From contig NC_060249.1 in the NCBI RefSeq assembly GCF_921293095.1, forward strand, positions 74,287,907 through 74,351,906: a stretch of DNA of 64,000 nt. Reading direction: 5' to 3'. Within the stretch, counting starts at the first letter, position 1. Each line of letters begins with the position of its first letter. The translations under genes were made by a program, and so were the position numbers. Source of the stretch: Ischnura elegans. Its lineage: Eukaryota > Arthropoda > Insecta > Odonata > Coenagrionidae. The notes below the pieces were generated by a model, which was not told where the DNA came from, did no database searches, and saw only the letters and a program-made list of their open reading frames with translations. Positions 50,129 through 63,200 of this stretch are shown piece by piece.

Positions 50129-50662
50129 TTGTCAGAGGACGCAGACATCTTCACGGAGTCCTGCATAATAAGGCATTATGCAGGACTCTACACTCTCAGG
50201 GAGTTCCCCCACACATACATACATTACATATCAATTATATCAGTCAAGGCTAGACTGAATACAATTGAAGAAGGTCTATTGTACGTTAAGAAAGGGTTCC
50301 GGCTCCAGTATGGGTTCTCGGCGTTCGTAATGGCTTCCGCTCTTCAGGTCTCCCAAACAAATAGTTTCCGCTGGTTGTATCCGGACCCTCTACAGACTGC
50401 TCTATGCCGCAGGGTTTGGTTCTTTTACCATTCCTTACCACGACAGTACCCACAGAAACTTTTCAGAGGAGCTTTGGAGGGGAAAATTGGGGAGAGTTTA
50501 TATAGCTTGCAGAGGTTTGAATCCCTAAATCTTGTTTCTGGCACAAATACCGGACAATTATGCACCAATGCATACACAATCTTTATCTATGACACAGTCT
50601 TAAAGAACTTTTGCCGCTCCTCAGTCGGGACATTTTTGAGCTCGAAGTCCTTGGCGATATAG
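50129..50662 (+). other. unassigned 177-codon open frame
   Basis: The longest open frame in the window outside the repeats. It starts MSEDADIF and ends LSSKSLAI; I recognise no domain, signal peptide or membrane segment. A 14-bp perfect hairpin (50156-50188) lies inside its first codons, and direct repeats bracket it at 49981 and 50820. No splice signals or repeat-protein motifs support it. It may be chance, or internal sequence of an unknown mobile element. Confidence 0.2.
50156..50188. repeat. perfect 14-bp hairpin
   Basis: GAGTCCTGCATAAT and ATTATGCAGGACTC are perfect reverse complements around a five-base loop (AAGGC). It is not followed by a T tract. Confidence 0.8.
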
Positions 50663-50819
50663 CAACGATATGCAAACATGCCGTATGACGGAAACGAGTA
50701 TATGCTCGAAGGAGATATAAAATTACGCAACTTACAACGATAGATGGGAAAATATTAAAAGTATGCTATAAAATGCTGTGGGCACACAGATCCCTAACCT
50801 AAGGCGAATCGAGAGGCTA

Positions 50820-50930
50820 TGAGGGAAAGAAGATTAACTAAATGTGGATTGAAATTTAAACGCTTTTTTAGCTTCATCTTTGTGAGACAAAAACCACTTG
50901 CATTATTTCAACTGCATACTTTACAGTTAA
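50820..50930. repeat. direct duplication, copy 2
   Basis: Partner of 49981-50093. A further weak match (TTTCAC-TCGAAAAA-GAACGAAAT) near 51075 suggests that the duplicated unit was longer and has since been interrupted. Confidence 0.7.
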
Positions 50931-51890
50931 CCTTGCGAGGATATTTATTTATTTCCTTAAATGTATTTCTTTTCCCCATATTGTCCTGTTTCTCTTACCT
51001 CCACGATTGCATGGTAGGAATTCAAAAGCCTTTTTCCTATTAGAGATCGTATTTGGGTGATGTGTTGTTTCACAATGAATTTTCACACTCGAAAAACAGA
51101 ACGAAATAGTATGTACAATACGAAATGAATCTGAATGAAGGATCGCTCACTGACAACCACCTTTTCAGTGATTTGCAGAGTATTTAGATATGTTAGATAT
51201 AGTTGATGTAGATATTGGACACTTAAAGATTGAACAACGGATGAGTAACGGAATATTATTTATTTGTGAATTGCGTCCCATTGGGAACCAGAAAACGAAG
51301 CAAGTCCCCGCGGAAGTTACCAAAACTACCTACCCTCCCCTTAGTAGCCACTACAATACTCCATTGACTTCTACACCACGTGATACGTTTTCCGATGAAC
51401 AAAGGGGCCCAATTCGCTTCGAAGGGGAAGACGCAGTACGGCCTTAAGGAGTTGAGGGTCCTTAAGAAATCATCGCAGACACTCAACGAGTTGGCGAGAT
51501 AAAACTTCTGCTCACCTTGGCCAAGGGATAAGAGGCAGCCGAGACGGTTACTGCGTCGACCTGGTATCCTCCTATGCTTGTTACCTGGACTCTTAAGGAA
51601 AGAGGAGTATTTAAGTGTCCCTCCACTTGAAAAAAAGTCCGTTCCGCATCTTTAATTGGTCCGGAACCAGGAGGAAGATGAGGGGCGCGTTCCCCGGGCG
51701 GTAGATTTCAGGGGGCGGCAAAATTTGATAATTTTATTTTTTAAAGTTGTTTAATTTTTCTAATTACATTATTTAAAATAATAAATAATTAAAAAAATAT
51801 CAAACAATACTATTAATAAAACTTCGTAATGGACCTTAGCAGAAGTAAATACGGTTTAAAATAGTCCTTGGTCCAGATCAGTCTTATAGC
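50931..51890. other. no gene recognised
   Basis: Contains an isolated hAT-like end (GAGGGGCGCGTTCCCCGGGC near 51681) without a visible partner. The 85-codon frame at 51190 has no domain. Confidence 0.45.
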
Positions 51891-51894
51891 AATA

Positions 51895-52551
51895 GGGTAG
51901 TTTCCTTCATCAAAGAAAACAAAAGGCATTGATTGCGATACGTTACCCACCATTAGTGTATTCATAATATACAAATTATTTGGTTTTACAAATCCCAGTT
52001 TAAACGAATGGCAATGGTCAATTTTATTCTCATTTGAAAAAGGCCAGATTGGCGCCCATGCGATGCCACTCCACGTGACGTCACAGGGACCTAGTTTCTA
52101 TACGAGTAGATAGGAGTTTTACATCGTCTGAGATTACCAATGCATGCATGAGGCACAGAGCTCAGGGAAACGTCTTAATAATCACCTATTAAAACTGGCT
52201 AAGGTCGGAAACTTTCCTTCGTTTGATAAGGTATTAATAATCCTTATTTAAGCCTAGCGCTACCAGCTAGCAGGGTACTCTGCTACCCGCTAGCATCCTG
52301 CGTCGTATCAGCGCTCATAGCCTCGCCCCAAGGTCACCTCACTTACCGCAGCAGGAACCAGAACGACGTCACACGGCGTTTTCCCAGCATTTATACTTAG
52401 CCGTCGCGTTTTCGCGCGCTTGAAAATTTTCACTTTTCATTTAATCGCGAAAAATAGATATCGTCATTTAAAAATCTAAAAGCTTGAAATACGTACTCCA
52501 GGAGTAACAATCTTTCGATTTAGGCAATAAAAAAATAATAGGAAACCACCC
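51895..52551. mobile_element. MITE with TA target sites, about 657 bp
   Basis: Left end GGGTAGTTTCCTT, right end (reverse complement) GGGTGGTTTCCTA, both flanked by TA (51893-51894, 52552-52553), as in Tc1/mariner-like insertions. Inside are an E-box/CRE composite CACGTGACGTCAC at 52072-52084, a second GACGTCAC at 52365, and a 12-bp-arm hairpin at 52266-52294. No ORF of note. The superfamily assignment is tentative because a TA dinucleotide is weak evidence. Confidence 0.6.
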
Positions 52552-52553
52552 TA

Positions 52554-54164
52554 TTTCTTGGACCTTGATCAATTTTAAGCGGAGATTCCTGACTTAATGT
52601 ATCTAAAATGAGCTCATTCGACCATATTATTTCCTCTCGAATGTGACTGAGTTAGAAAATTCAAAAGATCCGTATTTCACCCGATCTCCATCCATCGCCA
52701 ATTTCTCGAGCTATTCGCGTCGAAAATCGTCGGCCCTATCACACATAAGTGAACGACCTCTCGAACTCCTGCCGAGCGAATCACCGCATCACAGCTGCTC
52801 GCGCATCGACCTCGCATGGTTCTTTGCTGTCAACACGCATTTGATCCCAGCCAGGACAGTAACATGATAACCGTACGAAGATTTCGGGGACAATGAGTCT
52901 TCTTTAAGCTTTCTTCGCGGCATCATTAACGACGGAGGCGAAAGCGGAAAAGGAAGTGCCCGAAAAACAGAGCCGCGAAGAGTTTTCCCGGCCCTCCTCT
53001 CCCATCACAACACAATGGGTGGTCGTGACTAAGTGCGGCGGTAGTTAATTAACTCCACGGATATTATAAATAGCAATAGCTCATTGCTTCTGCATAACCC
53101 ATAAGCTAACGTGATATCGCTGATTTCTGCGCTATCGGGTCCTACAGTATAATCTGATAATTCTCAGGAGTAACTTTTAGAACTTACAGTTAGTTCCAAT
53201 TTTACTCGGTGTATCTATGGTATTTATTCGAGTACTCCGTTATCTTTACCTTAATATCGCCATCGTGGACTTATTTTTACGTTATTATGGTGGATAGATG
53301 TGATGTTTACAATTTTAGATTTAGGCGATGAATTAGGTGACTTCTTTAAAAAATCAGCACAGAAATAGCACACATGTCACACTACTCGTCGGACTTGGGA
53401 GTAATTCCTCCCCTCTGGGAAGGATTCTCTTTGAACGACTTAATGAGGCGAAATTCCAATGGCGTAACCAACTCATGAGAAGTAGGCGGCACTTTCTCGT
53501 CACGTTATTTTAAAATAATGAGCGAATTGAAGAATTAAGAATACTTTCTTTTTTATTAATTAGGAAGAATCAAGAATTTGTTCTTTTACTAACCTTTCCC
53601 ACCCATCAACCGAATACGTTAAACGAATTGCGAATATGGGTATGAGTGAATGACGCCATTATATTGCCTTTTCCCGTCTCTGAATTCCCCACTTATGTGC
53701 CTGTGATGCAACAATTTTAATTTCTCCACACAAAGGCAAGATTACCCCATGGAAATAACTATATTAATAATTAATTTCCCTTGAATAAGCCACAACCAAA
53801 CACAAAAATTCACAAAATATGTGAAACACATAGGCTCAAAAATCAGAGAAGTTTTGTGGACATAGTGCACCTCATATTTTCCCAGCTAAATGCATTTCAT
53901 TTAAATACAATATTGCCTGAATCCTCATGTAAAGGACATCAATTTTTTGTTACTAAGATATTCTGTAGCCGGAGTCCTGCTGGAAGCCCATGAGAAGAGG
54001 GATTTATGCCCAAGAAAATAGGGGCAAAAATTAATTTACAGAATTGATTAGAAGCAAACATATCTAATAGTTACAAAGTGTACAAATGAAATGAAAAACA
54101 AGAACTCATCTTCATTTCAATTCTACATGTTTTTCCTTTTTTCAAACATGGCAAAATATTTTAG
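52554..54164. other. upstream of the first visible urocanase exon; no exon recognised
   Basis: I searched this stretch by eye for the expected N-terminal urocanase exon (a Pro-rich segment with a PHAP-like motif ending on a whole codon) and did not find it. It therefore probably lies further upstream or is too diverged to see. Confidence 0.45.
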
Positions 54165-54295
54165 CAAGCACTGAAGAATGCCCTGCGGTACTTCCCTCCA
54201 GAGACACATCACATCCTTGCTCCTGAGTTTGCAGAGGAACTTAAACTCTATGGACATATCTACATGTACAGATTCATGCCAGATATACCCATGAA
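54165..54295 (+). CDS. UROC1: urocanase exon (N-terminal region; first one seen)
   Basis: This exon encodes 43 codons plus two bases of a split Lys codon (phase 2 donor). It begins after a pyrimidine-rich tract and TTTTAG, and ends ATGAA|GTGAGT, a strong donor. Residues such as NALRYFPPE and [10 protein letters not shown] match the N-terminal block of animal urocanases, near human residues 41-84. It starts in phase 0, so a preceding exon must end on a whole codon; I could not find that exon upstream in the window. An overlapping minus-strand ORF is only its shadow. Confidence 0.93.
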
Positions 54296-57200
54296 GTGAG
54301 TACAGAGAGCTATTTGAAACCCACCCTAATATATTTATCTGCTTTGCTTGCAAGGCCAAAACCTTTCCTTCAGCAATGAACCTAAATAAAATTGAATCAG
54401 AGGATTTAACTTCATGAATTCAATGGTGATATATCTACCATTATGTCATAAAACATTAATAGTCCTTATTTTTGCTAAATGATCGAATTATTGTACCCAG
54501 GGGTGACATGAAATGTGAAAAAATAATTTTTTTAAATACAGCCTTCTATCATCAATACTGACAAAACTAATGCTCGGTCAAAATTAAATTGCTTCATTGC
54601 GCACATAGTGCAGTAAATACATAATATGAATAGAAAATATAAAACAGTTTGCCATCATTCCTTTATGTCTAACATTCTCTTTCACAAGTTGCAATGTCCT
54701 ACAAAGCATACCTAAGAAGAATACCTTCTATTTCAGGGCATATCCTATATCAGAATACCCGGCAAACTGCATTGAATGTGCAGCTGCCATGCTTATGTTG
54801 ATGAATAATCTGGATGTCAAAGTAGCACAATTTCCTCAGGAGCTGGTAACATACGGTGGGAATGGTCAATGCCTATCTAACTGGGCTCAGGTATGTAACC
54901 ATTCAATAATAATTTTTTTGTAAGCATGTACTTGTACTACATCCCGAACTTGGATAAATTGAGTACTGATTAATGAGAAAGAAAATTTTATTACGGTAGA
55001 TTAGTTACATATCACTAAAACATTTTAACACTATTACCTGCCATAAGAAGAGGATGATATTGACATAACTGAGGGGGGAAAGGAACTCAAAGAGAGAATA
55101 AACAATATGCAATTCATAACTAGGTTTTAAATGAAGAAATAAATCACCTGGGAGATATATTGTCTATATCTATTTATAGTAATTAATCTATCGTATTTTA
55201 CTTAAAAGAGGGCATTGAAAAGGTATAAATTTGGTACATCATCTATAGAATATGTTCAGTTTCGAAGGATTCCATTATTGGTTTCAGGCAAACAACTATC
55301 CACAGAAACATTTTCCCTTACTCTATGGATTCACCATTGTAACCGAGAATACACAAACATTTAAACATTTTAAAAAAATATGGACTTACCACGTTAATTC
55401 ATAACTACCGAAATACATACTGCATTTTCCCTCACACTTCACCAGAACTCGAATTATGATGTGTGCCGGTAAAAGAAAGGAAATAGAAATTTTGATTATG
55501 ATTATGATGAAATATGATTTTTTTCATACCATGCTTTAACCTTTAGTCTGCGGGAACGTTTTGTACCCTGACGGTTGGAAAAATGTATTTAAACGTTTGA
55601 CCATTGTTCGACTGCCTATTTCAGTTTCCCAAAATTTTTATTGTTGCCTGGGTAGAGTCCAAGTGCACTTTTCCTCACTGTAGGGATTGCTAATGCGGCT
55701 TAACTCTCCCGGCCATCCCAGAAAAACAAAATGTTTAAAAACTATCCCGCAGTCTAAGAGTTAAACACAACCTCTTATAACTGGCTATTCAACTTACTTA
55801 TTTAAACTTCGCTTGCAGATAAAATAATTATACCATGCTGTGCAATGTAAGAAAATATATTTTTTCTTCCTGCAGTTCCGACTTGTTCTCCACTACCTCT
55901 CAATCATGAAGAGCAACCAAACTCTTCATATGTATTCAGGCCATCCGCTAGGGCTGTTCCCTTCACCACCATTGTCACCAAAAGTGGTCATCACCAATGG
56001 GATGGTCATTCCTAACTATTCCTCGAGAGACCAATATGATGATATGTTTGCCTTAGGAGTAACAATGTAAGTAGAGATGGGTCAAAAAGAACCGAACTGC
56101 CTAAAAGGACTGTTCACTGAAATGAACCGATTTGAAAATGAACAGTTCTCTAAAACTCCCTGTTCACTGTTCATGTACACGCTCCAAAATTTCGGCGTAT
56201 TCGGTCCAACAGGTATGCTCACCAAGAGGTATTTGAACTGCAGCTTACTCTATGAAGTGCATAGTGACGACAACAGATGGCAGTTATGACGCAGATCACC
56301 CAAGGCCGTCGAAGTGCATCATAGACGACTGAGCCCCTCCCCTTCCTTCTCTGCCATTCCCCTCCGAATCTGAACACTTCATTAAACAGTAAGCTGCTGA
56401 GTGGTTCGAACGGGTGTGCAAAATGCTAGGTTCTTTTTAGCCGTTCTTTTTCTCAGCGTATTCATTTCTTGGAGGGCGTTTTTTTCCCCTCAGCATTCAT
56501 TTTGGGGAGGGTATTCTTTTCTAGGAGGACTTTATTTTTTAGGAGGCCGTTCGTTTCCTTTGGCTGTTCATTTGAGCTCTCGCGTTAATTTTGATTTTGT
56601 GTTCATTTCAACATTCGCGTTCGATGAACAGGATGCGATGGTTCAATTTCGCGGTCAATTTACGGGTCGGTTATCTGTTCGTAATTTTTGCTATGGTTCA
56701 AATTTAATTTAAACATTAGGTTAAAACTTTATTTTGATTAGTCATATTAATGCAAAGATGTATTTGATCAAACAGAAAAGTTAAACATAAATTGTTTAAC
56801 TATGTTTTATTCAACATATATTTTGCTATTAAATTCTTCATAATGGGAGGGGGGGACTTTTACCTGGGTTAATCTATATTTTACCGTGCATTGCTTTAAG
56901 AGGTCTGAACTTATGATTTTGAGAGACAAACATTTGGCTTTAACTTTCCTCAAATTACTTGCTTGAATTGTAATTAGACATCGAAGGGAAGCGCTCGGTA
57001 ATCTTTCGGAGAAAGTCTACGGAGGCATATATCCATCATTTTCGAAGAAATAAAAACAATATGTTACCGACGGCGATTTTATTTGATGATATTAGATTTT
57101 TCACGTCACCACATTTTATGTATTTTATTGTGACCACTTATCTTAATTTCACATAAATACACCTCAAAAGGGCTAACTCTTTCTTTGCTTTCAATGTTTA

Positions 57201-60200
57201 ATATTTAAATATGTTACAGAATTCCATGGGTGTAACAGATTCCTCTATTTTTTACATTCTACAAAAAGTACTAATTTAGCAATGATACCGATTATTTCTC
57301 ACCGTCTTACGCATGCTATTATTGACAGTTAATTGCATCATTAGAGTGGATAGATACCTAAGATATCTTAGAGAGAGATTCACAAATGATGTTTATACTA
57401 AAAATGTTTATAAAGAACAGTTAGCTGTGTATGAAAGTCTACATTGCTCATAAGAGCAGCATTTTAAAACTTTTCTGGTGCTATATACACGAATAACATC
57501 AGACGCTGGGTTGATAAATATTACTTCTGGGTTATTCTACAAGTGGACAGCAGATATTGTCCTGCACACAGATGACCAAGTAAAGGCCCGGGACAGAATT
57601 TGCTTGAAATTACTATGACAAGCTGCACAAACCATCTGATACCACACTAAGCCTTCATTTACTCAAAACGTCCGATAAACAGTATTTTCTACCTGAATGA
57701 CCCTGACTGTTCGCCACGAATAGATATTTTGAACTGTTCTTTTTACCGAACAAGTTCAAAGTGAACAGTTCATCAAAATGAACAGTTTAACCCACCTCTA
57801 AATGTAAGAAATACTTCATTTTCTTTCTAACACAGACAACTTTCTCCTATTTGTTAAACTTGGGGAAGTAAGAAACTTTCTGCATTTAGAATAACAGAAA
57901 ATCATCATGAATGTGTTCAAATGAAATTCATTAGCAGAAAATAAAGATCAAAGTATCATTGAATTAGTTCAGTAATAAAATTTGGTCCTCAAACAAAAAG
58001 TAAATATAAGGATGTTTCTCAAGTAAATAAATTTTAATTGATCATTAATATAAAAAAATTATTAAATAACTAAAAGCACTAACATTCAATGTAAAACTCC
58101 ATTTAAACTTCAACAGGTATGGCCAGATGACAGCAGGAAGCTATTGCTACATTGGGCCACAGGGCATAGTCCATGGAACCACAGTAAGCACAAATTATTA
58201 ACCAAAGTCGCTAAATATTTAATGCATAACAACTATTACTCATCACTAAAATGTATTTTCTAAAAAAATTCCCATGAATTAACATTGTCAATTTTCATCA
58301 AGGAAATTTAAAGAATATTTATCACTGAATTAAGTAAGAAAAAACCAGGGCCTAATTATCAACAGTGATTCATGATAATTCCAAAACGTGCATGTCTACA
58401 CTAAAAAATACATTAAAAATCACAAAGCAAGCTGAAATAATACAGCTAATCTCTGCACAAGAATATTTTAATCTGAACTTATATGATACCTTGATAAGTC
58501 AGTTAAAGGCAACAGAAATGTGGATTTCCTTATTTAGTCATTGGTTATTAAATAATTTTTTGTTCCGTTTTCATTTTTGTTTTACAGATCACAGTGCTCA
58601 ATGCAGGCAGGAAATATCTAGGAGTGAATGATTTGGGTGGAAAAATTTTCATTACCTCCGGTCTAGGAGGTATGAGTGGTGCCCAAGCAAAAGCTGCAGT
58701 GATAGCTGGGTGTGTTGGCATAATTGCAGAGGTCGGCAACATGGGTTGAATTTGTACACATCCAGATATAGAGTATCATTGCAGAACTCATACATAATCT
58801 TGAAAATTAATTAATTATCTCTCATTAACACTTTGTCTGAGCAATCCCTTATCAATAAATTATTGACAGTATGAAGCCATGCTGTCAAACATGAAAAACA
58901 AAAAAATATCCATCGCATTTTACCCATAAAATACCTCATAAATACATTTAATATAGGATTTAAGGTTACTGAAATAAACAATAAATTTCAACAAAGCAAT
59001 TATGCAGTAATTGAAAATAATTTGGCCTCCATGCAAGCTAATTAATTTTATTGGCTCTTTAAAAATTAGGTGAGCTACAAAGCACTAAAAAAACGACATG
59101 AACAAGGATGGCTAGGGGAAATTGAAGATGACTTGGATCGGCTGATTAACAGAATAAGGATAGCCAAGAAAAATAAAGAGGCAAGTAACAAAACTTTGTC
59201 TTTTTCCTAACTTATCTGAAGTATAACTCACATTATATGCAACTAGATACAGTGCACCTACACTTCCTTTATACCATGACTTTCACATACAATGTGCACT
59301 AATTTCGCATACCTCATCCCAATGATATACTCAATGAGCATTGCTCATTCACAATAGGATGAAATATTTATTCGTCCTGTGGGATGGATCACTATTGCAA
59401 AAAGGATAATTTGACCATTTATGGGAAATCTTTACTACCTCCATGACCAGCATTATTTCTTAATCAATGTTTAGCGATTATGCTGATTTATAATACCACA
59501 AATCTGTAAAAAAATGTTTCAATGACTCTATCCCTTTCTTCTCAGGCAGTAAGTATAGGGTATCATGGAAATGTAGTAGCCCTTTGGGAACGCCTGGCTG
59601 ATGAGCTGGAAAGAACAGGGGAGCGGTTGGTTGACTTAGGATCGGATCAGACATCTTGCCATGATCCATTTGGTGGAGGATACTATCCTGTGCAGATATC
59701 TTTTGAAGAGGCTCTAAAGGTTAATTGTGTATCCTTGAAATAAGTGAGGAATGTTTCTCATTTTCCTTATCTGTAACTGCATCAGATGAGAGCTTTCTTC
59801 ATGTTTATACTACCATACAAAATGCCAATCAGACCTTTCCATTCAATAGGTTCTAGGTGATCCATCACAAGCAAACTACTTTAAGAAACTGGTGAGAGAA
59901 AGTCTCTGCCGTCAAGTAGCAGCCATAAATAAGTTGACCGAGGCTGGTGCATACTTTTGGGATTACGGCAATGCTTTCCTCCTTGAAGCAAGAAGGGCTG
60001 GTGCAGATGTTAATAAGAAAATAAATGCAGTGAACAATCAGGAGGAAGAGGCTGATGTGCTCTCCTTCCGCTATCCATCATACGTACAAGACATTATGGG
60101 GTAAATATTAGTATATTAGGGATAATATGTATTATTAATAAACCACTCCTAAATTTGGTGGTTCACAGCTGTCCATTCTATCTTGCCCAGTGATTCCTTT

Positions 60201-63200
60201 ATGCCTTTGTAAGTATAACTTTGTAGCTGCAGCATTTTAAATATTTTACTACAAACCAATTTACGTAGGTCTGTATCACACACGTTTCTCCCATATTTCT
60301 TTCAAGTTACTCCCTTCTTTTTTAACCAATCCCACTTCAGGCAACAGCCTTGGGGCATTAATTTTATTCAGGAATCGCTGACAAAAGAAATGAAGGTGCA
60401 TATGATAAACATAGCTATCAAGATCAGTAGATATTATTAACACAATATAGTCTCATTATCTATGGTAATTTTTAATAAATAATGCTCATATGGCGTTTTC
60501 AGAGACATCTTCTCCCTGGGCTTTGGACCTTTCCGATGGGTTTGCACCAGTGGACTGCCAGAGGATCTAAACATAACTGACAAAATTGCTGCTTACGTCA
60601 TAGAGCGAATCTCAAAAGGTTAGCCAAATAGTGATGCATGAATCTGTGCTAATTATGCAAATTAAAATTAACAGGACTTCAATCCAATAATAATTCCAGC
60701 CTTTCAAATTAATGCTAACTACACATTTGATCTCAATTTTTGGGATGCTTAAATTGAAGTAATGTATTAACAATTTGGTAAATTTACATGATGAAAATGT
60801 TACGTACTTTGCCAATCATGCTGATAGTAACTCGACCCTCATTGCCATTGTTGAAATATAGGTGCCGTCTCACAAGCAGCATTCGCTCAATATTCAGATA
60901 ATTTACGATGGATTAAAAATGCAGGAAAACACCAATTGGTAGTAGGCTCGCAAGCAAGGATACTGTATTCAGACTGGAGAGGAAGGATTGAAATTGCTTT
61001 GGAATTCAACGATGCTGTATCAAAGGGGGAAATAAAGGTATTAATATTTTAAATGCTAAGTCTTCTATGTTTAGAGCTACTGTGCATGTCAATGTGATAA
61101 AAGGTTTTCTTCATAAATACTTTACTTTTTCTATTCTGCCTTTTTGATGTCCAATATTTAGCCTAGAGTAAATGCCACAAATGTTGCACTCGGTTAGCTG
61201 GATGTCTATATATTTTGCACTACACATTAATGCAGCCTATTCATCAATATACCATTGATATTTTGATAATTTGATAAGAGAATACAAGAAATGGAGATCA
61301 TGAGTTACACCGTTAATAGCTGGATGGAATGATTGGTGAAGAATATATAAAAACATACTATGTGGTATAGAGTCCCTATACGGCTTACACTACCCAGTGA
61401 TGTGACATAGTGATACCAAAAAATAAAATTTAAATGTCATAAAAATAGTGCATCTCTAAATTACTTAATTACAATGAAAACTTCAGTGACAGTTTAGGAT
61501 ATGAGGACATTTTTCGAAATGTAAAACCTGACACATGTGAACCATCAATAACTGAAGTACATAAAGCCATCAAACAGCTTAGTAATAATAAAGCTCTACA
61601 AAATGTTGATATCCTTATTGAGAATTACAAATTTGGAGAGAAGACACTTCTGATTAATCACCATAAATTGATCCTGGAAGTATGAAAGAAAGATCAATGC
61701 CTGCTGATTGCAATTAAGAGATCATTTAAGATTAAGCATTGTTAACTCCTATATAAAAAAGGAGATAAAATGGACTGTAGCAACTACAGCGGGTTATCTC
61801 TTCAAGGCTCACCTAATAAAACATTGTCAAAAATATTTTTGAATAGGCTAAAAGTCTATATAAAAGATGGTAAAGCTGGATTTATCCATGGCCGCTCCAC
61901 AACAAACCAAATATTTGCCATCACGCAATCACTTTCAAAATATTGGGAATATAACAAGGATACATATTCATCTACTGTTTGTAGAATTGCATACAGCAAA
62001 TGATAGTATGAATAGGAAGAGAATGTACGAAAAGTTTGAAAGAGTTTGACATACCTGATAAACTCCTCAATCTGACAAGAATGTGAGTACAGAAGTCTCG
62101 ATGCACAGTGAAAATAAATGGACAATGTACCTCAAACTTAGAAGTAACCATAGGGGAAGTAAGGGAGATGGCTTCTCACCCCTTCTCTTCAATTTGGAGT
62201 CATAAGATTCCCTTAAAATAACAAAACATCAAGAAGCTGTTACATAATACTATTGGCACTAAAATAAATGTGTTGGCATATGCTAATGATGTGGAACTTC
62301 TATCTGGGTACAGTAACAATCTGGTGAGTTTAATAAAGGTTTTAGTACAAGTAGCAAACTAGATTGGACTAAATATACACCAAGATAAAAAAAAATATAT
62401 GCAAGTTTCAAGAACTGAAAGAGCAGATGACCAGGCAGTGAATCTTAAAGTAGATAAATTTTAATTTCAACATGTTGATGAATTTAAAGTCTTGGTACAA
62501 TAATAACAAATGATGACAAGGAGGGGAGGAAATCTAAAATAAATAATTCCAGCTTCAGCAATCTACTGGTCCATAGCTAATGTGTTTGAGTCAAAGCTAC
62601 TATCAAAAAAACACGAAAGTCATAATAAATCTCACTCAAAAATACTTCCTGTACTCTTGTATGGAACAGAAACTTGGACGCCGTAAAAAATGTGAAAAGA
62701 AGCTAATAGTTTTCAAAAATAAAGTGATGAAAAAGTATTTTGGGCTGAACAAGACGAAGTAGGCTGGAGAATCTGAAGAAAACAGAACTGGAGAGATTTA
62801 TATCATCATCCAGATGCTGTAGCTAGGATAAAAAGCAGAAGACTCAGATTGGCTGGACATGTATGCTGATGAGAGAACACATCCACAATTAAAACTGTTG
62901 ACCAGTGTTACTCAGAAGGCAGAAGACCAATCGGAAGGGCAAGACTACGGAGGAAGAGCCAAGCTCTGAAAGATTTAACTCCATCAGGAACCAATGCCGA
63001 GGTAGCAGAGGATAGAGAAGAGCGGAGGGGTGTCATTGGTGAGGCCAAAAACCGACTTAGGATACAATGGCCAAAGAGGTAAGGAAAGGTAATGTCATAA
63101 ATATTCAATAATTTCTGTGAAATTCTTCCTTAAGAAACTTTACAGATAGAACAATATTTTTCATTCTCCACGAACAGCAAAGAAGAAAAATTAGAAAATT

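Noticed and set aside
51670-51720. hAT MITE end (GAGGGGCGCGTTCC)
   Set aside because: No matching opposite end or duplication could be located within 1.5 kb.
54123-54359. Minus-strand 78-codon open frame
   Set aside because: It is the antisense shadow of the urocanase exon at 54165-54295, whose plus-strand frame matches the family.
56401-56712. hAT transposase gene inside the 1.73-kb element
   Set aside because: The 103-codon frame is low-complexity and has no hAT dimerisation or DDE-type motif.
59181-59190. GT donor two bases downstream (GCAA|GTAACA) instead of a GC donor
   Set aside because: It would put the next exon out of frame and break the conserved SIGYHGNVV block.
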